Source: Ruminococcus sp. | GTDB lineage: Bacteria; Bacillota; Clostridia; Oscillospirales; Ruminococcaceae | Direction: 5' to 3' | Assembly: GCA_017544125.1 (NCBI GenBank) | Contig: JAFYET010000056.1 | Location: 1 to 9,453, forward strand | DNA length: 9,453 nucleotides | Shown here: piece after piece, positions 1-4,838 of the stretch | Numbering within the stretch: the first letter of the stretch is position 1 | Layout: every line of letters begins with the position of its first letter | The notes under the pieces: model-generated | Seen by the model: the letters and a program-made list of their open reading frames with translations, nothing else | Told to the model about the DNA's origin: nothing | The model's database searches: none | Program-made: the position numbers and the translations under genes

Positions 1-1912
1 CGTATTCAACGTACCAGTCATTTATCCCGGTGTTGTAGTAGGCAAACGCCCTCTTGTCGAGCTTGAATACTACCTTCTTGCTCTGCCCGGCTTTGAGCGT
101 TACCTTTTCAAAGCCTTTTAGCTCCTTTATCGGTCTTGCTGCCGATGAATGACTGTCGCTCACGTATAGCTGTACAGTTTCCTTGCCGTCACGCTTGCCG
201 GTGTTCTTTACGGTGACGGTAACTGTGAGAATGTCCGTGTCCTTTATCTCGTCAGCGCTCAGCGTTATGTCCGAGTATTCAAACTCGGTGTAGCTAAGCC
301 CGTGCCCGAAGGGGAAGAGTACAGGCATTTCTTTCTTATCGTAATATCTGTAACCTACAAATATGCCCTCACGGTATTCCACCCTGTCGCCCTCGCCGGG
401 GAAGTTTAAGTATGACGGGTTGTCAGACAGCTTTATGGGGAATGTCTCAGCCAGCTTGCCGCTTGGGTTCACCTTGCCAAAAAGCACATCGCATACAGCT
501 CCGCCTACCATCTCGCCGCCTAAGTAGCATTCAACTATGCCCTTGACCTTGCCCGCAAATGGCATCTCAATGGGTGCGCCGTTGTGCAGTACAACTACCG
601 TGTTCTTGCATACCTCGCTGACCCTCTCGATAAGCTCCAGCTGGCAGGCGGGCATTCTCATGTGGCTCCTGTCAAAGCCCTCCGATTCAAACGCATCGGG
701 CAGCCCTGCAAATATAACTGCAACGTCGCATTGCTCTGCAAGAGTTACCGCTTCACCGAGCAGCGCTTCGTCTGTCCTGTCCTCGCTTGTGATGTAGCCC
801 TGTGCGTATGATACTTCTGCAAATTCTTCCGATGCCTTAAGCGCCGAAAGCGTCTGCTCGGTGTTAATGTGCGAGCTGCCGCCGCCCTGGAACCTCGGCT
901 TGTCAGCAAACTCACCGATAAAGGCTATCTTCTTCTTTGTGTCAAGGGGGAGTATCTTCTTGTCATTCTTTAAAAGCACTATGCACTCAGAGGCTATGCG
1001 CCTTGCAAGGGCTCTGTCCTTGTCCTTGTCCCACTTTGCGGCATACTGTCTGTTCTCATCGCCTTTGAATACAAGGTCAAGCACTCTTGCCACAGCTTTG
1101 TTAAGGTCAGCCTCGTCAAGCTCGCCGTTCTTAACAGCCTCGACAATTCGCTTGTCATTCTTGCCCATGCTGCCGGGCATTTCCAGGTCAAGCCCAGCCG
1201 CTACGCCCTTGGGTCTGTCATCAACAGCGCCCCAGTCGCTTACCACAAGCCCGTCAAAACCCCATTCCTCACGCAGAATATCTGTGAGCAGCCGCTTGTT
1301 CTGTGATGAGTATTCGCCGCCTATCTTGTTGTATGAGCACATCACCGTCTGCGGCTTTGCTTCCTTGACGGCGTATTCAAATGCCGAGAGGTATATCTCA
1401 CGGAAAGCCCTTTCGTCTATCTCGGCAGATACCGATAATCGCCTTGTCTCCTGATTGTTAGCCGCAAAGTGCTTGAGCGATGAGCCCACGCCCATGCTCT
1501 GAACACCCTTTATGTGTGCTGCCGCCATCTGTGATGCAAGGAAAGGGTCTTCCGAGAAGTATTCAAAGTTTCTGCCGCAAAGGGGCGAGCGCTTGATGTT
1601 GGCTCCCGGACCTAACAGAACAGCAACACCCTCGGATTGACACTCGTTGCCGAGCGCCTTGCCCATATCCTGCACCAGCTCTCTGTCATATGAGCAGGCA
1701 AGCGCACACGCCGCCGGGAAGCATACAGCCTTTATGCTGTCGCCCGTGTCCGTCATCTTCCTGAGCCCGTGAGGGCCGTCAGACATCATTATTACTGGTA
1801 TGTCCTTGCCCTCCACAGCCTTTGTGTGCCAGAAATCAGCCCCCGAGCATAGTGAAGCCTTTTCTTCGAGGGTCAGTTTTTTTATTATTTCTTGAATCTT
1901 TGCTTTATCCAT
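1..1912 (-). CDS. Family 3 glycoside hydrolase (beta-glucosidase type), 3' end cut by window
   Basis: Predicted to hydrolyse terminal beta-linked glucose (or similar) residues from short oligosaccharides with retention of configuration. 637 codons are visible and there is no stop before the window edge. The N-terminal TIM-barrel-type domain has SDGPHG (residues 44-49), R108 in a SPLCGRNFEYFSEDP stretch, K147-H148 before NNQETRR, and the SDW motif with predicted nucleophile D226. The second alpha/beta domain carries SEGFDR with E411 as likely acid/base. FGHGLSYTEF follows near residue 534, then a fibronectin III-like domain that is still open at the edge. The short distance from D226 to E411 argues against an inserted PA14 domain. 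The N-terminus is charged with no signal peptide, so a cytoplasmic enzyme acting on imported sugars is inferred. The start ATG lies 8 bases after AAGGAGA. Family call is firm; exact substrate (glucoside, xyloside or other) cannot be read from sequence. Confidence 0.95.
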   Translation of the reverse strand, partial: MDKAKIQEIIKKLTLEEKASLCSGADFWHTKAVEGKDIPVIMMSDGPHGLRKMTDTGDSIKAVCFPAACALACSYDRELVQDMGKALGNECQSEGVAVLLGPGANIKRSPLCGRNFEYFSEDPFLASQMAAAHIKGVQSMGVGSSLKHFAANNQETRRLSVSAEIDERAFREIYLSAFEYAVKEAKPQTVMCSYNKIGGEYSSQNKRLLTDILREEWGFDGLVVSDWGAVDDRPKGVAAGLDLEMPGSMGKNDKRIVEAVKNGELDEADLNKAVARVLDLVFKGDENRQYAAKWDKDKDRALARRIASECIVLLKNDKKILPLDTKKKIAFIGEFADKPRFQGGGSSHINTEQTLSALKASEEFAEVSYAQGYITSEDRTDEALLGEAVTLAEQCDVAVIFAGLPDAFESEGFDRSHMRMPACQLELIERVSEVCKNTVVVLHNGAPIEMPFAGKVKGIVECYLGGEMVGGAVCDVLFGKVNPSGKLAETFPIKLSDNPSYLNFPGEGDRVEYREGIFVGYRYYDKKEMPVLFPFGHGLSYTEFEYSDITLSADEIKDTDILTVTVTVKNTGKRDGKETVQLYVSDSHSSAARPIKELKGFEKVTLKAGQSKKVVFKLDKRAFAYYNTGINDWYVEY

Positions 1913-1920
1913 AGTGGTAT

Positions 1921-1927
1921 TCTCCTT
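1921..1927 (-). promoter_or_regulatory. Ribosome binding site of the GH3 gene
   Basis: AAGGAGA on the minus strand, 8 bases before the ATG at 1912, supports that start codon. Confidence 0.75.
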
Positions 1928-1942
1928 AAAAAGTATAGTATA

Positions 1943-1971
1943 ATTATAACATTTTTTGAATGGATTTTCCA
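1943..1971 (-). promoter_or_regulatory. Extended -10 promoter for the GH3 gene
   Basis: On the minus strand a perfect TATAAT (1948-1943) is preceded by TGT, giving an extended -10 box. A weak -35 candidate TGGAAA lies at 1971-1966 with a 17-base spacer. The expected transcript start is near 1936, leaving a leader of about 24 bases that contains the AAGGAGA ribosome binding site. The match is by eye; no transcript data are available. Confidence 0.65.
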
Positions 1972-1986
1972 CCCTTTTTGTATAAT
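1956..1986 (+). promoter_or_regulatory. Possible distal plus-strand promoter toward the HAD gene
   Basis: A perfect TATAAT at 1981-1986 is preceded by TTGAAT at 1956-1961, but the spacer is 19 bases, longer than ideal. It would give a leader of roughly 87 bases before the HAD-family gene. It overlaps the minus-strand promoter of the GH3 gene, so use of one could interfere with the other. Weaker candidate than the proximal promoter at 2018-2046. Confidence 0.3.
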
Positions 1987-1997
1987 TTAACAGTAAT

Positions 1998-2029
1998 TTA
2001 ATATTTGCCCTATTTGCTTGAAATATTAA
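1998..2029. repeat. Perfect 9-bp AT-only inverted repeat, possible operator
   Basis: TTAATATTT (1998-2006) and its exact reverse complement AAATATTAA (2021-2029) are separated by 14 bases. The right arm covers the second half of the -35 box of the proximal HAD promoter. The size and position would suit a dimeric regulator, but the arms contain only A and T in an AT-rich region, so chance is a real alternative. Confidence 0.4.
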
Positions 2030-2046
2030 CATTTATACGTCATAAT
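2018..2046 (+). promoter_or_regulatory. Sigma-A-type promoter for the HAD phosphatase gene
   Basis: TTGAAA (2018-2023) and CATAAT (2041-2046) are spaced by exactly 17 bases, each one mismatch from consensus. The predicted transcript start near 2053 leaves a leader of about 27 bases with AAGGAG at 2066-2071, 8 bases before the ATG at 2080. Confidence 0.65.
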
Positions 2047-2079
2047 TGAAACAGTATTAAACTATAAGGAGCTGCATTT

Positions 2080-2727
2080 ATGAGCCGCTATAAAGCCTAT
2101 ATTTTTGATTTTGACCTGACCCTTGTTGACTCGACAAAGCCGATAGTCGCCTGCTTTAAGCATACCCTTAAATCTTTCGACTATGATATCCCCGATGACC
2201 AGACTATAATCGACACGATAGGGCTGCCGCTGACAGATGCTTTCGATATACTCTCGGGCATTACCCCTAACCCCAATAAGGCGCAGATGCGTAAGACCTA
2301 CGTCGCCTATGCTGACGGCATTATGGCAAGGGAGAGCATATTCTACCCCGATGCGCTGGGTATACTCCAATCTCTCATAACTGCTGAGCGTAAGGTCGCT
2401 ATCGTCTCTTCAAAAATGCGCTACCGTATAGTCGAGACTTTTGAACACCATACCGCTTCTATGCCTGTTGACCTTATCATAGGTCTTGAAGATGTCGATA
2501 AAGCAAAGCCCGACCCCGCAGGTATACTATGTGCTGTCGATAAACTTGGCGTTTCAAAAGAAGATGTGCTCTATATCGGTGACAGCTATATTGATGCCGA
2601 AACTGCGCAGAATGCGGGCGTTGATTTCGCAGGTGTCGCTACAGGCTCTACCCCTAAGGAAAAGCTCAGAGAATACCCCAATGTCTGTGTCGGCGACAGC
2701 CTTACAGAGGTGTTTTTGAATATATAA
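2080..2727 (+). CDS. HAD-superfamily phosphatase, phosphoglycolate phosphatase/PpaX-like
   Basis: A 215-residue haloacid dehalogenase hydrolase, close in length to Bacillus PpaX. All four HAD motifs are visible: motif I D10-F-D12-L-T14 (nucleophile D10, acid/base D12), motif II serine at S110 after a hydrophobic strand, motif III K143 in KAKPDP, and motif IV GDSYID with D168 and D172. The helical stretch between motif I and residue about 90 is a C1-type cap, as in Gph, PpaX and beta-phosphoglucomutase. The fold and Mg-dependent phosphomonoesterase chemistry are well supported; the substrate is not. Motif I reads DFDLT, not the usual DLDGT. The gene has its own promoter and RBS and is divergent from the GH3 gene. 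No convincing terminator follows, so readthrough into yicC is possible. Phosphoglycolate, pyrophosphate or a sugar phosphate are all open. Confidence 0.88.
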   Translation: MSRYKAYIFDFDLTLVDSTKPIVACFKHTLKSFDYDIPDDQTIIDTIGLPLTDAFDILSGITPNPNKAQMRKTYVAYADGIMARESIFYPDALGILQSLITAERKVAIVSSKMRYRIVETFEHHTASMPVDLIIGLEDVDKAKPDPAGILCAVDKLGVSKEDVLYIGDSYIDAETAQNAGVDFAGVATGSTPKEKLREYPNVCVGDSLTEVFLNI

Positions 2728-2758
2728 ACTCACGCCTAATTTATTGTGAATATTTTAT

Positions 2759-2815
2759 TAAATTTACTTGCTTTTTATCCTTAAAAATGGTATAATGAAA
2801 TGTAAAATAAATTTA
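2759..2815. repeat. Two identical 8-bp palindromes flanking the yicC promoter
   Basis: TAAATTTA occurs at 2759-2766, immediately before the -35 box, and again at 2808-2815, between the predicted transcript start and the ribosome binding site (the final A is the first base of AGGAG). The centres are 49 bases apart. Each copy is self-complementary. Could be a pair of regulator sites; the AT-rich background makes chance plausible. Confidence 0.35.
2768..2796 (+). promoter_or_regulatory. Extended -10 promoter of the yicC-rsmB cluster
   Basis: A perfect TATAAT (2791-2796) is preceded by TGG, forming an extended -10 box, with TTGCTT (2768-2773) as a partial -35 box at 17-base spacing. Transcription would start near 2803, about 27 bases before the yicC ATG. 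This is the only clear promoter seen ahead of the eight-gene cluster. Confidence 0.65.
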
Positions 2816-2819
2816 GGAG
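2815..2819 (+). promoter_or_regulatory. Ribosome binding site that fixes the yicC start
   Basis: AGGAG lies 10 bases before the ATG at 2830 but only 1 base before an in-frame TTG at 2821, so the ATG is the workable start. Confidence 0.7.
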
Positions 2820-2829
2820 TTTGTGTCTT

Positions 2830-3708
2830 ATGATAAACAGTATGACAGGCTTCGGCCGTGCAAGAAAGATACTTAATAACCGTGAGATAATAGTCGAGGT
2901 CAGGAGCGTTAATAACCGCTTCTGCGAGTTCTCTGCAAGAACGCCCCGCAACTACGGCTACCTTGATGAGCGCTTAAAAGCTCTTTTCAAATCCCAGATA
3001 ACCAGAGGCAAGGTCGAGGTCAGCGTTTCTATCTATAAGCAGGAGGGCGCTGATGCTGAGATAGCTATAAACAAGTCTATCGCCGCAGGCTATATAAACG
3101 CCCTGCGCAGCGTTAAGGATGAGTTCTCGCTTACCGATGACCTCTCCCTTTCAAGCATAATGAGGCTGCCCGATGTCTTTACTGTTGTAAAGACTGAGGA
3201 CGATGAAGAGGAGATATGGCATGATGTCAGCGACGTCGCAAACGGCGCACTTGCTCTTTTCCTCGATATGAGAAAGACCGAGGGCGCTAAGCTCTATGAC
3301 GATGTGCTTTCACGCCTTGCACTTATCGAAGAAAATGTAACTAAGATAGAAGAACGCTCGCCCAAGGTAAATGACGAATACCGTGACAGGCTTTTTGCAA
3401 AGCTGCAGGAGGTATTGCAGGATACAAATATCGACGAGCAGCGTGTTCTTACTGAAGCTGCTATATTTGCCGATAAGACGGCTGTCGATGAAGAGACGGT
3501 AAGGCTAAGATCGCATATAGCACAGTTCAGAGGGCTTCTGGAAGCTAAAGAACCTGTCGGCAGAAAGCTCGACTTCTTGGTGCAGGAGCTTAACCGTGAG
3601 GTCAACACCATTGGCTCAAAGTGCCAGGATATCACTATCACCCGTATGGTAGTAGATATGAAGGCTGAAATAGAAAAGATAAGAGAGCAGATACAGAACA
3701 TCGAGTAA
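2830..3708 (+). CDS. yicC: YicC/YloC-family endoribonuclease
   Basis: A 292-residue cytoplasmic protein of the YicC family (E. coli YicC, Bacillus YloC), reported to be an endoribonuclease linked to RNA turnover. The N-terminus [11 protein letters not shown] is the family signature and shows that the ATG at 2830, not the upstream TTG, is the start. The YicC N-terminal domain spans about residues 1-155, with SVNNRFCE near 26-33 and the ITRGKVEV stretch near 57-64. The DUF1732 C-terminal domain ends in the conserved [12 protein letters not shown] (253-264) and a helix closing with [10 protein letters not shown]. Length matches the family (about 287-293). It is first in the cluster, directly after an extended -10 promoter, and its stop abuts the remA leader. 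In Firmicutes yloC commonly sits before remA and gmk. Identification is firm; the RNA targets here are unknown. Confidence 0.95.
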   Translation: MINSMTGFGRARKILNNREIIVEVRSVNNRFCEFSARTPRNYGYLDERLKALFKSQITRGKVEVSVSIYKQEGADAEIAINKSIAAGYINALRSVKDEFSLTDDLSLSSIMRLPDVFTVVKTEDDEEEIWHDVSDVANGALALFLDMRKTEGAKLYDDVLSRLALIEENVTKIEERSPKVNDEYRDRLFAKLQEVLQDTNIDEQRVLTEAAIFADKTAVDEETVRLRSHIAQFRGLLEAKEPVGRKLDFLVQELNREVNTIGSKCQDITITRMVVDMKAEIEKIREQIQNIE

Positions 3709-3712
3709 TGAG

Positions 3713-3717
3713 GGAGG
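3713..3717 (+). promoter_or_regulatory. Ribosome binding site that fixes the remA start
   Basis: GGAGG lies 11 bases before the ATG at 3729. It falls after the competing in-frame ATG at 3708, which overlaps the yicC stop and has no good site of its own. Confidence 0.65.
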
Positions 3718-3728
3718 GTGTTTATGTT

Positions 3729-3989
3729 ATGCAGCTTCTTAATATAGGCTACGGCAATCTGATATCGTCAGACAGGCTTATAGCCATAGTTGCCCCCGAC
3801 TCTGCGCCTATCAAGCGTATGATCAGCGATGCCAAGGATAAGGGTACGCTGATAGATGCCACCTACGGCAGAAGAACAAGGGCAGTTATCATAATGGACA
3901 GCGACCATGTGGTGCTTTGTGCCGTTTCTCCCGAAACGGTAGGAGGCAGGCTCGCTATTGAGGTCGAGGAGGGGAAGAATGATGAATAA
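3729..3989 (+). CDS. remA: RemA-family DNA-binding regulator (DUF370)
   Basis: An 86-residue protein of the RemA/YlzA family (DUF370). In Bacillus RemA is an oligomeric DNA-binding activator of biofilm matrix genes; outside Bacillus its role is mostly unknown. Visible signatures are LNIGYGN (4-10), SDRLIAIV (14-21), SAPIKRMI (25-32), [12 protein letters not shown] (42-53) and MDSDHV (56-61). R16 and R48-R49 line up with the arginines reported to matter for DNA binding in RemA. The start at 3729 is preferred because homologues begin just before the INIGxGN motif and because of GGAGG at 3713. The 3' end overlaps the gmk start, so the two are likely translationally coupled. Family is certain; regulatory targets cannot be inferred from this window. 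Confidence 0.93.
   Translation: MQLLNIGYGNLISSDRLIAIVAPDSAPIKRMISDAKDKGTLIDATYGRRTRAVIIMDSDHVVLCAVSPETVGGRLAIEVEEGKNDE
3967..3972 (+). promoter_or_regulatory. Ribosome binding site of gmk inside remA
   Basis: AGGAGG within the last remA codons is 6 bases before ATG 3979 and 9 bases before ATG 3982, so either of the two adjacent ATGs could start gmk. Confidence 0.7.
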
Positions 3990-4611
3990 CGCAAAGCTCT
4001 TTATAGTTTCCGCACCCTCGGGCTGCGGCAAGGGCACGATACTTAACGAGGTTTTTAAGGACAGGGACGTGTATTACTCCATTTCCTGCACAACACGCAA
4101 GCCCCGTGAGTTTGAAGTTGACGGTGTCAACTACTTCTTCATCACGCAGGAAAAGTTTGACGAAATGGCTGGTAATAACGAGTTTCTCGAGTATGCTACC
4201 TTTGTGGGTACGAGCTACGGCACTCCCGCAAAGCCGGTTGATGACGCAATAGCGCAGGGCAAAGACGCTCTGCTCGAGATAGAGACGGTAGGTGCAGCCC
4301 TTGTCAAAAAGGCAAGACCTGACAGTGTGAGCATATTCATACTCCCGCCGTCAGTGAAGGAGCTTGACAGAAGGCTTCATAAGCGTGCGACAGAGAGCGA
4401 TGAAGTAATCGTCAAGCGTGTGTCGCAGGCCAAAGCCGAGATAGAAAAGGCTTATAATTACGACTACGTGATAATGAACGATGCGCTTGAAGAAGCGGTA
4501 AGAGATTTTGAGCTGATACTCAGCTCGGTAAAGAATAACGATAACAAGGCCGATCAATTCAAGGCTGAAAATATGAAAGAAAAGATCGAAGAGGTGCTTA
4601 AAAATGCTTAG
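3979..4611 (+). CDS. gmk: Guanylate kinase
   Basis: Phosphorylates GMP (and dGMP) to GDP with ATP, an essential step in the purine nucleotide pathway, in the cytoplasm. The 210 residues fit the family (about 205-210). Visible features: P-loop APSGCGKGT (12-20), the GMP-binding TTRKPRE stretch (38-44) with GVNYFF, EFLEYA (68-73), YGTP (80-83), LLEIETVGA (98-106) at the place of the usual LxEI(D/E)xQGA, ILPPS (121-125), and the lid region [12 protein letters not shown] with the following [11 protein letters not shown] (161-168) is the conserved late strand. The start overlaps the remA end by 11 bases; two adjacent ATGs (3979, 3982) are possible. The 3' end overlaps rpoZ by 8 bases. The typical glutamine of QGA is valine here, a modest departure in a conserved segment. 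Function is not in doubt. Confidence 0.96.
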   Translation: MMNNAKLFIVSAPSGCGKGTILNEVFKDRDVYYSISCTTRKPREFEVDGVNYFFITQEKFDEMAGNNEFLEYATFVGTSYGTPAKPVDDAIAQGKDALLEIETVGAALVKKARPDSVSIFILPPSVKELDRRLHKRATESDEVIVKRVSQAKAEIEKAYNYDYVIMNDALEEAVRDFELILSSVKNNDNKADQFKAENMKEKIEEVLKNA

Positions 4612-4810
4612 ACCCGCAATAGTACAGATACTTAAGAACAATGAGAGCTATTACTCTCTCGTGCTCGCAGTTGCAAAGAGAGCAAGAGACATAACCGATG
4701 AGGCTAACGAAAAGGGTATCACCCTTAACGAAAAGCCCGTAAAGACCGCCGTTGATGAGTTCGCATCAGGCGAGTATAAATTCATAGAGGATCAGGAGCT
4801 CAGAAGATAA
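4604..4810 (+). CDS. rpoZ: RNA polymerase omega subunit
   Basis: A 68-residue omega subunit, which binds beta-prime and aids RNA polymerase assembly. The family pattern MLRP at the N-terminus, YYSLVLAVAKRARDI (16-30) and KPVKTAVDEFASGEYKF (44-60) is clear. The length equals the short Firmicutes form (about 67), not the longer proteobacterial one. The ATG lies inside the last codons of gmk, with GAGGTG at 4591-4596 seven bases upstream, so coupling to gmk is likely. Two stops follow in frame, TAA at 4808 and TAG at 4811. In many other bacteria omega lies between gmk and the ppGpp synthetase spoT; here it leads directly to priA. Confidence 0.93.
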   Translation: MLRPAIVQILKNNESYYSLVLAVAKRARDITDEANEKGITLNEKPVKTAVDEFASGEYKFIEDQELRR

Positions 4811-4838
4811 TAGTCTTTGAGGAAAGGACTGTCAGCCT

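Noticed and set aside
861..1454. Open plus-strand frame of 197 codons opposite the GH3 gene
   Set aside because: It is antisense to clear catalytic motifs of the hydrolase, is rich in serine and leucine as antisense frames often are, and has no ribosome binding site or recognisable motif.
1961..1971. TGGA-TTT-TCCA palindrome over the GH3 -35 region as a catabolite-response element
   Set aside because: The arms are only four bases and the centre lacks the CG of CcpA-type sites.
1989..2056. Direct repeat AACAGTA at 1989-1995 and 2050-2056
   Set aside because: Seven bases in an AT-rich intergenic region, 61 bases apart, with no further matching context; easily chance.
2728..2760. Possible terminator after the HAD gene (TCAC...GTGA followed by T-rich DNA)
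   Set aside because: The stem is only four pairs with a twelve-base loop and has no proper T tract directly after it.
2821..2829. Upstream in-frame TTG as start of yicC
   Set aside because: It is one base from the AGGAG and adds three residues not seen in the family, whose members begin with the M-I-x-S-M-T-G-F-G pattern at 2830.
3294..3701. Minus-strand open frame of 135 codons opposite yicC
   Set aside because: Low-complexity Ser/Ile/Leu composition and complete overlap with the conserved DUF1732 region of yicC.
3708..3728. ATG overlapping the yicC stop as start of remA
   Set aside because: The strong GGAGG lies downstream of this ATG and the extra seven residues are not family-like.
3958..3978. 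TTG as start of gmk
   Set aside because: It lies upstream of the AGGAGG and would add seven basic residues absent from guanylate kinases.
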